Shown here: positions 38,834 to 46,808 of the stretch, in pieces
How positions within the stretch are numbered: position 1 is the stretch's first letter
How the letters are laid out: each line of letters begins with the position of its first letter
NCBI GenBank assembly: GCA_963829355.1
Contig: CAWHHZ010000004.1
Location: 186,001 to 250,000 of the forward strand
DNA: 64,000 nucleotides
Direction of reading: 5' to 3'
Source: CAWHHZ01 sp963829355
Lineage (GTDB): Bacteria; Acidobacteriota; Thermoanaerobaculia; Gp7-AA8; JAHWKK01
The notes under the pieces: generated by a model
Database searches by the model: none
What the model was told of the DNA's origin: nothing
Seen by the model: the letters and a program-made list of their open reading frames with translations, nothing else
Position numbers and translations under genes: made by a program

Positions 38834-39349
38834 CTACAGGATCGTCGTGTACCCGAGCGTCGTGAGGTCTGGCATCTTGTCGAGATAAACGTTTCCGTCG
38901 GTGTGGTCGACCTCATGCTGAAAGATGCGGGCGGGATACCCTTTGACCCGGACCTCTGCTGGTTTTCCCTTGACGTCGAGACCGCGGAGAATCACCGACT
39001 CCCACCGCGGCACTTCTCCACCGAGCAGCGGAACACTGAGGCATCCCTCCCAGTCGGTGATCTTCTTTTCGCCCACCGGTTCGTAGGTGGCGTTGAAGAA
39101 TACCCCGGCCTCGAGAGGCGGGACGCGCTTTCGCCGCGCGATTGCCTCATCGACGGCGAAGACGAAAATGCGCAGCGGGATGTGAATCTGGGGTGCGGCG
39201 AGCCCGACTCCCTGGTATTCATCCATCGTCTCGAACATGTCGTCGAGGAGTTGCTCGAAGCGGCCCTTGCGGATGTCTTCCGGTTCCACATCCGACGCAT
39301 GTTCGCGGAGCACGGGATGCCCCAGTCGCGCTACTTTCAGAATTGCCAT
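38834..39349 (-). CDS. def: peptide deformylase
   Basis: 171 residues. Removes the formyl group from new protein N-termini; Fe/Zn metalloprotease. Motif 1 GVGLAAPQ near residue 48, motif 2 EGCLSV with the metal Cys, motif 3 QHEVDHTDG with the two His ligands and catalytic Glu. Complete. Flanked on both sides by inverted CAGTCGT arrays; fmt is not next to it. Confidence 0.96.
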   Translation of the reverse strand: MAILKVARLGHPVLREHASDVEPEDIRKGRFEQLLDDMFETMDEYQGVGLAAPQIHIPLRIFVFAVDEAIARRKRVPPLEAGVFFNATYEPVGEKKITDWEGCLSVPLLGGEVPRWESVILRGLDVKGKPAEVRVKGYPARIFQHEVDHTDGNVYLDKMPDLTTLGYTTIL

Positions 39350-39404
39350 GCCGTCACCGTTGTAGTGTTTTCGGATTGTCTCGAGTTGACATTACGCGAT
39401 TCTT

Positions 39405-39481
39405 CGCCGTCTCGACTGAAGACTGACGAATCTCGACTGTCTGTCTGACGACTGACGACTGTTGACTGTCGACTGTCGACT
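39405..39481 (-). repeat. CAGTCGT array next to the ferritin-like gene
   Basis: GACTGTC/GACGACT words on the plus strand; read from the ferritin-like gene (minus) they are CAGTCGA and CAGTCGT, starting 7 bases after its stop at 39489. Forms an inverted pair with 38728-38752 around def. Confidence 0.85.
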
Positions 39482-39488
39482 GCCTCTC

Positions 39489-39953
39489 TCACACGTCGAG
39501 GAAGAACTGGTCGGGGGAGAGAGAAGACTGATATTCGTGCTCGATTTCACGCTTGTGTTTCCACTCCTGTTCGGCGAGCTCCATGTAGAGATTCTTGAGG
39601 GGAGATGCGGCGGTTCGCTCTGCCAGAAACCTGTAATCGCTCTCGGACTCGCGTTCGTGCTCGAGGGCGTACTTCAACGCATGAGGAAGATCGAACGATT
39701 CAACACCCGAGGGAAGATCAGGCTGTCCACGCGACGCGAGCTCCGGCGGTACCTTACCGGTCAGCTCCTTGTAACGCCGCTCGAGCCGCGCTCGATGCAC
39801 GAGCTCCCGGTCAGCCAGGTCGCGCAGCTTCTTTCTCACAGCCGGATCAGGTGAGACCTTCGCGATGTAGAGGTATCTCTCTCGGGTATCGATCTCTGAC
39901 TGGATCGCCTGGAGGAGGACTTCCTCGATCGTCGGGTTTTCCGGCAGTTCCAT
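39489..39953 (-). CDS. ferritin-like (rubrerythrin-type) protein
   Basis: 154 residues from MELPENPTIEEVL (ATG 39953); the longer open frame upstream crosses a repeat and is not protein-like. Four-helix bundle with likely di-iron ligands: Glu in AIQSEIDTRERYLYIA, Glu/His in ADRELVHRARLE, Glu in YALEHERESESDYRF, and Glu/His in ELAEQEWKHKREIEHEY. No rubredoxin tail. Probably iron or peroxide handling. Lies downstream of nuoI on the same strand but 377 bases away. Confidence 0.88.
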   Translation of the reverse strand: MELPENPTIEEVLLQAIQSEIDTRERYLYIAKVSPDPAVRKKLRDLADRELVHRARLERRYKELTGKVPPELASRGQPDLPSGVESFDLPHALKYALEHERESESDYRFLAERTAASPLKNLYMELAEQEWKHKREIEHEYQSSLSPDQFFLDV

Positions 39954-40075
39954 CTGAGCCTGAGGATACCGCTTCGCACCTCCGGAAGGGAAGCACGCGG
40001 AGCGCTGATGCCGCTCTGCATGGGTTTCGCTGCGCGTGACGGGTGAGGGATGGGAAAGGGTGAAGAGTTCGTTGA

Positions 40076-40308
40076 TCTCCCTCTCCCAGAGGGTGAGGGC
40101 TGGGGTGAGGGCGGCACGAGCTGGAATCGAAATGTCTGGCGAGATCGAAACGAACGAGCGGATACGTGCACGTTGAGAGAGCTCAATGTGCTTGCGCCGG
40201 AGTTGCGAAAACGTCGTGCGACGAGTGTCCTCGCGCGGAGCGTGTTTCGCGTGTGGATCTACGCCCTCGGCCCTCACCCCGACCCTCTCCCAGAGGGACA
40301 GGGAGATT
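40076..40308. repeat. CCCTCTCCC-type inverted repeat
   Basis: Left arm 40077-40112 and right arm 40270-40307 carry the words ATCTCCCT, AGAGGGT and GGGGTGAGGGC in inverted order with a few indels. The 157-base centre has no clear gene. It fills most of the 377-base gap between nuoI and the ferritin-like gene. Only copy of this type in the window. Confidence 0.8.
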
Positions 40309-40330
40309 CCTCCGGACTTCAAGCAGCCGC

Positions 40331-41005
40331 TCAGGATGCCGAAAAAGTGACGTCCTTTTCGGGCTTCGCTGCCGTCTCTTCCTTCCCTCCGCGGTAGAGG
40401 TCGGGATTCGGCGGAGCCTGGTCCCTGAAGGGTGCGTTGCGCAGGGGCTGACCGATTCCGGTTCCGCCGGCGCTCCCGTGCTTGGTGATCTTTCCATAGT
40501 ACGGACGCCAGCCCATCGGCTGCGTCGGGAAGTTCGGAGGCACGACGAGGTCCCGAAGGCCGATAACGGACCGAGCGCGCGTGTCCATCGCCATCTCGTA
40601 GTCCCGCGTCATGTAGATCGCATCCTCGGGGCATGCATCGACGCAGTATCCGCAGAAGACACAGCGGAGAAGATCGATGTCGTAACGGGTCGGGAACTTC
40701 TCACGGGTGCGGTCATCTTCACCGGCCTCGATCGTGATGCATTCGGCCGGGCATGCTGTTGAGCACATGTAGCAGGCGACACAGCGGGTGGTTCCGTCCT
40801 CACGCGTCGTGAGGATGTGTCGGCCTCGGAAGCGCTCGGAGTAGAGGCGCTTGACCTCCGGATAACTGATGATCGGGAGATTCTTGTAGTTGAAGAGGTT
40901 CTTGAACAGGTGCCCGATCGTGACGGCCATGCCCTTGAGCACTTCCGGGAGGTAGAGACGCTCCATGAAGGTCATCGGCTCGCGTTCGATTTTCTTGACG
41001 CTCAT
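40331..41005 (-). CDS. nuoI: NADH-quinone oxidoreductase subunit I
   Basis: 224 residues from MSVKKIEREPMTF (ATG 41005, AAGGAG upstream); MSDQGVES at 41032, overlapping the nuoCD stop by 4 bases, is an alternative start. Two 4Fe-4S ferredoxin motifs: CVACYMCSTACP near residue 72 and CVFCGYCVDACP near residue 115, carrying clusters N6a/N6b. A 70-residue C-terminal extension is rich in Pro and charged residues. Last of three nuo genes. Confidence 0.94.
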   Translation of the reverse strand: MSVKKIEREPMTFMERLYLPEVLKGMAVTIGHLFKNLFNYKNLPIISYPEVKRLYSERFRGRHILTTREDGTTRCVACYMCSTACPAECITIEAGEDDRTREKFPTRYDIDLLRCVFCGYCVDACPEDAIYMTRDYEMAMDTRARSVIGLRDLVVPPNFPTQPMGWRPYYGKITKHGSAGGTGIGQPLRNAPFRDQAPPNPDLYRGGKEETAAKPEKDVTFSAS

Positions 41006-41028
41006 TCGAGATTCAACTCCTTGATCGC

Positions 41029-42804
41029 TCATCGGTCGAGCTCGCCTGCGATGACGTTGATCGTTCCCAGAGTCGCGATTGCGTCCGCGATCGTACCGCC
41101 GGTGGCGATGTCGCGGAACGCCTGGTAGATCGCGAAGCATGGCGGTCTGCAGCGGACCCGATACGGGTTCTTCGTACCATCGGAGACGACGTAGAAGCCG
41201 AGCTCGCCGTTGCCGCCTTCGACCGAGAAGTACGATTCGCCGACCGGTGGCTGGATCCCGTGCATGATCAGCTTGAAGTGATAGATCAGCGATTCCATCT
41301 CGTTGTACACCTTCTCCTTCGGTGGGAGAGCGATGTACGGATCATTCACGATGACGGGGCCTTCCGGCATTCCACGGTCGATGGCCTGCTGGATGATTCG
41401 AATCGACTGGCGCATCTCCTCCATCCGGACCTCGTAGCGGGCGTAGTTGTCGCCCGCGGTGGCGATCGGAATGTCGAAGTCGTAGGTCTCGTATCCGAGG
41501 TATGGGAAAGCCTTGCGGACGTCGTATGGAACGCCGGTGGCGCGGAGACACGGACCGGTGAAGCCCCAGGCGATCGCATCTTCCTGGCTGATGACGCCGA
41601 CGTTCTCCATGCGCTCACGGAAGATCCGGTTTTTGGTCAGCAGACGATCCACGTCATCGAGGTGCTTCGGGAGTTGCGTGATGAGCTTCTGGGCGCGCTC
41701 GAGGAAGTCTTCGGGGGCGTCGACCGAGATTCCACCGATCCTGGTGTACGACGGAAGGAGTCGCGCGCCGCAGCACGACTCGATGAGGCTGTACATCTCC
41801 TCGCGTGGCGCGTACAGATACCAGAAGTTGGTCAGCGCTCCAATGTCGACGCAGTTCGTGCCGATGTTGACGAGATGGTCCGCGATTCTCATGAACTCCG
41901 AGAGAATCAGGAGAATGTGCTTGGCGCGCGGGGGAGCTTCGATCCCGAGCATTCGCTCGACCGTCGTGCAGTAGCCGACGTTGTTGATGATCGCCGACAT
42001 GTAATTGAGCCGGTCGGTGAACGGGATCACCTGCTGATAGGTGTGGGTCTCGGACATCTTCTCGAAGCAGCGGTGCAGATAACCGATCTCGGTGTCGGCT
42101 CCGATGATGGTCTCGCCATCGAGCGTGACCGCGATCCGGAGCGTTCCGTGAGTCGCCGGATGGGAAGGCCCGAGGTTGAGCGTGACCTGTTCGAACTCAC
42201 TGTCCTCGGGGGGATTCTTCACGACAGGCCGCAGCGTCGCGACGTCCTTCTCCGTGAGAAGCCAGCGCTGCGCGGGGTCGTAGTCCTTCCGCAGGGCATG
42301 TCCCTGAAATGCCTCATGGCAGAGGATGCGCCGCATGTCCGGATGCCCTTCGAACTCGATGCCGTACATGTCGTACGCTTCGCGCTCGAACCACTCGAAG
42401 CCCTTGAATACGGGAAATGCCGACGGGACTTTCTCGTCCTCGTCGACACGGACCTTGAGGCGCACGCGGTCGTTATTCTTCAGGGAGTAAAGCTGATAGA
42501 CGACGTCGAATCGGCCGCTCTCTCGCTTCGGGTAGTCGACGCCGAACAGATCGAGAGGCATCTTGAACTGCAATTCCGCGTCATCACGCAGTGCAGTCAG
42601 CGTGGCGATGATGCTGTCGCGCTCGACGAGGAACGTCGGCATGTCCTGGTTCGGCTCGCGGACGATGCCGTGCGCTGAGATCTTCGATTCGATCTGTGCC
42701 GCGCGGGCGTCGATCTCTTCGAGCCCGGCAGGAATGTAAGGATCGCGGTTGGTTGGAGCGGGCCCGGTGTAGGGAACCGAGCTGAATCGGGTCATTGTGC
42801 TCAT
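41029..42804 (-). CDS. nuoCD: NADH-quinone oxidoreductase subunit C/D fusion
   Basis: 591 residues. NuoC part in residues 1-200 (FEWFEREAYDMYGIEFEGHPDMRRIL), NuoD part from residue ~205 (LNLGPSHPATHGTLRI, EIGYLHRCFEK, RLNYMSAIINN). Quinone-site His and Tyr of NuoD are in the HPATHG loop and the TDRLNYMS region. C and D are fused as in enterobacteria and some other phyla. ATG overlaps nuoB stop by 4 bases. Confidence 0.96.
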   Translation of the reverse strand: MSTMTRFSSVPYTGPAPTNRDPYIPAGLEEIDARAAQIESKISAHGIVREPNQDMPTFLVERDSIIATLTALRDDAELQFKMPLDLFGVDYPKRESGRFDVVYQLYSLKNNDRVRLKVRVDEDEKVPSAFPVFKGFEWFEREAYDMYGIEFEGHPDMRRILCHEAFQGHALRKDYDPAQRWLLTEKDVATLRPVVKNPPEDSEFEQVTLNLGPSHPATHGTLRIAVTLDGETIIGADTEIGYLHRCFEKMSETHTYQQVIPFTDRLNYMSAIINNVGYCTTVERMLGIEAPPRAKHILLILSEFMRIADHLVNIGTNCVDIGALTNFWYLYAPREEMYSLIESCCGARLLPSYTRIGGISVDAPEDFLERAQKLITQLPKHLDDVDRLLTKNRIFRERMENVGVISQEDAIAWGFTGPCLRATGVPYDVRKAFPYLGYETYDFDIPIATAGDNYARYEVRMEEMRQSIRIIQQAIDRGMPEGPVIVNDPYIALPPKEKVYNEMESLIYHFKLIMHGIQPPVGESYFSVEGGNGELGFYVVSDGTKNPYRVRCRPPCFAIYQAFRDIATGGTIADAIATLGTINVIAGELDR

Positions 42805-43391
42805 CGCGGCAACTCACCCCGTATGATCTTTTCTCGCAGCTTCAGAATGCCGTAGATCAGGCCATCCGGCGTCGGTGGACAGCCGGGTACCCAGATATCG
42901 ACTGGAATGATCTCATCGATGCCCTGGACGACATGGTAGGCGCGGTAGAAGCCGCCTGATGTCGCGCACGCTCCCATCGCAATGACGAAGCGCGGTTCGG
43001 GCATCTGCTCGTATACTTTCTTGAGCACCGGTGCCATCTTGTCGACGATGGTTCCCGCCACGATCATGACGTCGCTCTGGCGCGGGGAGAATCGAACGAC
43101 TTCCGCGCCGAACCGGGCCATGTCGTAGTGAGACGAAACCGTCGACATGAACTCGATGGCGCAGCATGCGGTGCCGAACGGAAGTGGCCACATCGAGTTT
43201 CCGCGCGCCCATCCGACGAGCGCATCCAGTGTCGATGTGAACCACGTCGCGCCTTCGCCTGGAGCGGCTTCGAGATCGCGTGTTCGCTCGGCAGGAAGAG
43301 TCAGAAGTCCCTTCTCGGCGTCGTCGCCGGGAAGCTCCGCTCTGTGGCGATTGATGATTGAATTTTCTACATTGATTTTTTCAGAAGGCAT
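42801..43391 (-). CDS. nuoB: NADH-quinone oxidoreductase subunit B
   Basis: 196 residues from MPSEKINVENS (ATG 43391, GAGGGG upstream). Cluster N2 ligands: tandem Cys in GTACCAIEFM, Cys in GACATSGG and Cys in WVPGCPPTPDG. N-terminal ~45 residues are an unusual polar extension. First gene of nuoB-CD-I; nuoA is not upstream. Confidence 0.95.
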   Translation of the reverse strand: MPSEKINVENSIINRHRAELPGDDAEKGLLTLPAERTRDLEAAPGEGATWFTSTLDALVGWARGNSMWPLPFGTACCAIEFMSTVSSHYDMARFGAEVVRFSPRQSDVMIVAGTIVDKMAPVLKKVYEQMPEPRFVIAMGACATSGGFYRAYHVVQGIDEIIPVDIWVPGCPPTPDGLIYGILKLREKIIRGELPR

Positions 43392-43602
43392 GGTGGGTGA
43401 GGTCCCCTCGAGAAGTCGGTTGGATTCTAGACACACGGGAAACTTTTCACAAGCGCAGCCCGCACATTGATGTTCAACGGGAGAGGTTCAAGGGTTGTTC
43501 CGATCCGGGCAACTGACACTGGCAGGTGTCTCCATCCAGACCTGGCGAGATCGGCAAGCCTGAGCCGTGGGCGGATGCGGTGCATCGGCATGGCGCCATG
43601 AA

Positions 43603-43715
43603 CTGTCATTCCGAAGGAGCGGCTTCATCGCGACTGAGGAATCCGGGAGGGGGAGCCGAGACAGGATCGCCGACGGCTCCCCCTCCCGGATTCCTCGCTG
43701 CGCCTCGGAATGACA
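43603..43715. repeat. dispersed palindrome, subfamily A
   Basis: Arms CTGTCATTCCGAAGGAGCGG and CTCGGAATGACA; inner arms AGGAATCCGGGAGGGGGAGC and its complement, an exceptionally long stem. Lies between divergent nuoB and zapA; the stretch 43392-43602 shows nothing else. Confidence 0.9.
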
Positions 43716-43787
43716 ACGCCGTCCTTGCACCGCACGTAAACCGCTGTGCCTCCGGGATTTTACCGCCCGAACGGCCCGTTATTCATC

Positions 43788-43796
43788 TGGTATACT
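43788..43796 (+). promoter_or_regulatory. extended -10 promoter for zapA
   Basis: TG-G-TATACT at 43788-43796, 25 bases before the zapA ATG. No good -35 box; the TGn motif would compensate. Confidence 0.55.
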
Positions 43797-43820
43797 CACC
43801 GTCGGACGTGGCTATAAAAT

Positions 43821-44126
43821 ATGTCCACTAAATCGACAAGCGTAGAAATCTATGGAGAAACCTACAATGTTCGCGGGGAGGGTGACCCGGACTATTTGAA
43901 GGAGCTTGCAGAGCTCGTCGATGCACGGATGCACGAGATCGCTTCTCGTGTCTCCACTGTCGATGTGAAGAAGATCGCGATTCTCGCAGCGCTCAATATC
44001 GCGGACCAATTTGCACGACAGCAGGGGCATCAACGAGCAGCAGCCGAGCATTGGGTGGAAAGAACGGAAGAACTGGAGCAACGACTCAGAATCGAGTTGG
44101 AATCTCCTGAGGAAAAAACGTTTTGA
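43821..44126 (+). CDS. zapA: cell division protein ZapA
   Basis: 101 residues. FtsZ-ring bundling protein. N-terminal beta part with VEIYGETYNVRGEGDPDYL, then a long helix/coiled coil. Starts the cluster zapA-6S RNA-rny-ymdB. Confidence 0.92.
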   Translation: MSTKSTSVEIYGETYNVRGEGDPDYLKELAELVDARMHEIASRVSTVDVKKIAILAALNIADQFARQQGHQRAAAEHWVERTEELEQRLRIELESPEEKTF

Positions 44127-44129
44127 TTA

Positions 44130-44324
44130 CGACGAGTCCCTGCGGGGTACGTGATGAGAAAAACCGGCTTGAACCAACTCTCATCAACCGGGAGTCCGAG
44201 TCTCGAGGTTGGAGCATGCCTCCGGAGCATTCAGGAGGAGCTGAAAGACCGAGAGCAGGACACCCACCTGCAACTCGCAGGTTCATACGGCCATACTCAC
44301 ACGGCCCACGCGGGGTGCTCTGAA
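44130..44324 (+). ncRNA. ssrS: 6S RNA
   Basis: Directly downstream of zapA, the usual place of 6S RNA. Closing stem: GAG-T-CCC-TGCG (44134-44144) pairs with CGCG-GGG-T-GCTC (ending 44320), with one bulge. The inner part has the family features: a left-side stretch with CTTGAACC, GGTTGGAGCATGCCTCC like the central region of known 6S RNAs, and CACCCACCTGCAA...GCAGGTTC on the 3' side. Length ~190. Family knowledge: it mimics an open promoter and holds housekeeping RNA polymerase in stationary phase. No protein is credible in this 265-base gap. Confidence 0.82.
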
Positions 44325-44391
44325 TAGTCGTCGCTTTTCCTTCCTTCCCTGATCCATCCAATGCCACGCAAGCCTCCTCTCCGCAGGAGGT

Positions 44392-45981
44392 ATGGACTTG
44401 GATATCATCATCACGGTTGCTGGCGCAGTAGTCGGGGCCGTCGTTCTGTCCCTGTTGTGGATGGCGGTTTACCGCCGTCGCGCACAGGTGCAGATCTCAG
44501 AAGCCGAAGGGCATGCCCGCCGTCTCATGGAAGACGCGCGCAAGGCTGCCGAGGCGCGTGTCAAGGAAGCCGAGCTCGAAGCAAAGGAGCGGCTGATCCA
44601 GTCACGGGCAGAGTTCGAGAAGGAATCGCGCAGCACGCGTGAAGAGCTCAAGGCCGAAGAACGACGACTCCAGCAGAAGGAAGAGAATTTCGACCGCCGA
44701 ACGGCTCAGCTCGAGAAGAGAGAAGCCGATAACGAAAGTAAGGCGCAGAGCCTCAGTCAGCGCCAGTCCTCACTCGATCAGAAACAGGCCGAGCTCGACC
44801 GGAAGCGGGCAGAGCTCGACAAGGCCGTCGACGAGCAGCGGCATCGCCTCGAGCAGATCTCCGGACTCACCGTCGAGGAAGCAAAGCGTGAGCTGACCCG
44901 CGGAATCGAGAACGAGGCGAAACTCGAGGCAGCCAATCTCATCAAGCGGCTCGAGACCGAAGCGCTCGAGATGGGACACATCAAGGCGCAGAAGGTGATC
45001 GGGGCCGCGATCCAGCGCATGGCCTCCGACTACGTCGCCGAGAATACCGTCTCGGTCGTCGACCTACCCTCGGAAGACATGAAGGGAAGAATCATCGGAC
45101 GTGAGGGACGCAACATCCGCGCGCTCGAGCTGGCCACGGGTGTCGATCTCATCGTCGACGATACGCCGGAAGCGGTCATCCTCTCCGGATTCGATCCGAT
45201 CAGACGCGAAGTCGCGCGAATCTCACTCGAACGTCTCATGCAGGACGGCCGAATCCATCCGGCGCGGATCGAGGAGATCGTCGAGAAGGTTCGGATCGAG
45301 CTCGAGGAGAAACTGTTCGAGGAAGGGGAGGCAGCAGCCTTCTCGCTCGGAATCACAGATATTCATCCCGAGGTGCTCAAGCTTCTCGGCCGTCTCCGGT
45401 TCCGGACCTCGTATGGGCAGAACGTGCTCGTACATTCGCTCGAAGTCGCGCAACTCGCATCGCTCATGGCGACCGAGCTGGGCGCGAACGTCGAGATCGC
45501 CCGCCGCGGTGGATTGCTCCACGACATCGGAAAGGCGATCGACCGGGAGATGGAAGGCACGCATCTCGAGCTCGGACGCCAGGTGCTCGAGAAATACGGC
45601 GAGAAGCGCTCGGTCATCCACGCGATGGAATGTCACCACGGTGACTACGATCCGGAAACGGTCGAGGCCGTGCTGGTCAACGCCGCGGATGCGCTCTCGG
45701 CAGCTCGTCCAGGCGCGCGTCGCGAGATTCTGGAGAACTATGTGCATCGTCTCGAGCGTCTGGAGGCGATCGCGGATCAGATGGAAGGTGTTCAAAAGGC
45801 GTTCGCCATTCAGGCGGGTCGTGAGCTCCGGATCATCGTGAACGCCGAGAAGCTCCAGGACGAACAGGCAATCTGGCTGTCGAAGGATGTTGCCCGGAAG
45901 ATCGAATCCGAGCTTCAGTATCCGGGACAGATCAAGGTAACGGTCATCCGCGAGACTCGCGCGATCGACTACGCGAAGTAG
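44392..45981 (+). CDS. rny: ribonuclease Y
   Basis: 529 residues, full length. Membrane-anchored endoribonuclease that starts mRNA decay. N-terminal helix (IIITVAGAVVGAVVLSLLWM), coiled coil to residue ~190, KH domain GRIIGREGRNIRALE near residue 225, HD domain with HSLEVAQL, LLHDIGKAID and CHHGDY metal residues. Coupled in order with ymdB, as in many bacteria. Confidence 0.97.
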   Translation: MDLDIIITVAGAVVGAVVLSLLWMAVYRRRAQVQISEAEGHARRLMEDARKAAEARVKEAELEAKERLIQSRAEFEKESRSTREELKAEERRLQQKEENFDRRTAQLEKREADNESKAQSLSQRQSSLDQKQAELDRKRAELDKAVDEQRHRLEQISGLTVEEAKRELTRGIENEAKLEAANLIKRLETEALEMGHIKAQKVIGAAIQRMASDYVAENTVSVVDLPSEDMKGRIIGREGRNIRALELATGVDLIVDDTPEAVILSGFDPIRREVARISLERLMQDGRIHPARIEEIVEKVRIELEEKLFEEGEAAAFSLGITDIHPEVLKLLGRLRFRTSYGQNVLVHSLEVAQLASLMATELGANVEIARRGGLLHDIGKAIDREMEGTHLELGRQVLEKYGEKRSVIHAMECHHGDYDPETVEAVLVNAADALSAARPGARREILENYVHRLERLEAIADQMEGVQKAFAIQAGRELRIIVNAEKLQDEQAIWLSKDVARKIESELQYPGQIKVTVIRETRAIDYAK

Positions 45982-45992
45982 AGAACGAGACA

Positions 45993-46778
45993 ATGGTTAG
46001 AATTCTGTATATCGGCGATGTGGTCGGAAAACCGGGTCGCCGGGCGGTGAAGGAACGGCTCCCGGTGGTCGTCGACAGGGAGAACGTCGACTTCACGATC
46101 GTGAACGTCGAGAACTCGGCCGGTGGCTTCGGAGTCACCGGTCCGATCCTCGCGGAGCTCGACGAGCTCGGCGTCCATGTCTACACGACCGGCAATCACG
46201 TCTGGGACAAAAAGGACTTCGTCGAGTCGATGGACCAGTACGACAACATTGTCCGTCCTGCCAACTATCCGGCAGGCAACCCCGGCAGAGGAATGGTGAT
46301 CGGCGAGACCGCCGCGGGCACCCGCGTCGCCGTCATCCAATTGATGGGGCAGGTCTTCATGCCGCCATGCGGGAATCCCTTTCACGAGGTGAACGACCTG
46401 CTCGATTCCCTGAGCAAGGACGTGAAGGTCATCTTCGTCGATATTCATTGCGAAGCGACCTCCGAGAAACAGGCGATGGGGCGTCACCTCAACGGCCGCG
46501 CCTCGATCGTCGTCGGCACCCACACGCACGTGCCCACCGCCGATGAGCGGATCCTCTCCGGCGGAACCGCCTTCCAGACCGACGTCGGCATGAGCGGCGC
46601 CTATGACGGCGTCATCGGTTTCCGTGAGGAAGAGGTTCTGCACCGCTTCCTGATGAACACCCCGAGCCGAATGGAAGTCGCGAGTCGCGACATCCGGATG
46701 GTCGGCTGTCTCGTCGATGTCGAAGAAGAAACCGGCAAGGCCATCGCGATTCGCCGCGTCGATGAGCGCCTCGATTGA
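45993..46778 (+). CDS. ymdB: YmdB family metallophosphoesterase
   Basis: 261 residues. TIGR00282-type phosphodiesterase. Metal ligands: Asp in ILYIGDVVGKPGR, Glu-Asn in VNVENSAGG, Asn-His in TTGNHVWDKK, His in FVDIHCEATSEK and HTH in VGTHTHVPTAD. Known members hydrolyse 2',3'-cyclic nucleotides. Eleven bases after rny; likely same transcript. Confidence 0.95.
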   Translation: MVRILYIGDVVGKPGRRAVKERLPVVVDRENVDFTIVNVENSAGGFGVTGPILAELDELGVHVYTTGNHVWDKKDFVESMDQYDNIVRPANYPAGNPGRGMVIGETAAGTRVAVIQLMGQVFMPPCGNPFHEVNDLLDSLSKDVKVIFVDIHCEATSEKQAMGRHLNGRASIVVGTHTHVPTADERILSGGTAFQTDVGMSGAYDGVIGFREEEVLHRFLMNTPSRMEVASRDIRMVGCLVDVEEETGKAIAIRRVDERLD

Positions 46779-46808
46779 CGGGATCGCTCTCCGCCTGCCC
46801 GTTCTCCC

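Noticed and set aside
39951..40634. Long N-terminal extension of the ferritin-like protein (381 residues)
   Set aside because: The extra part is the translated CCCTCTCCC repeat and the end of nuoI in another frame; the family start is MELPENPTIEE.
41260..42678. 472-residue open frame on the plus strand over nuoCD
   Set aside because: Antisense shadow of nuoCD, made possible by high GC and codon bias.
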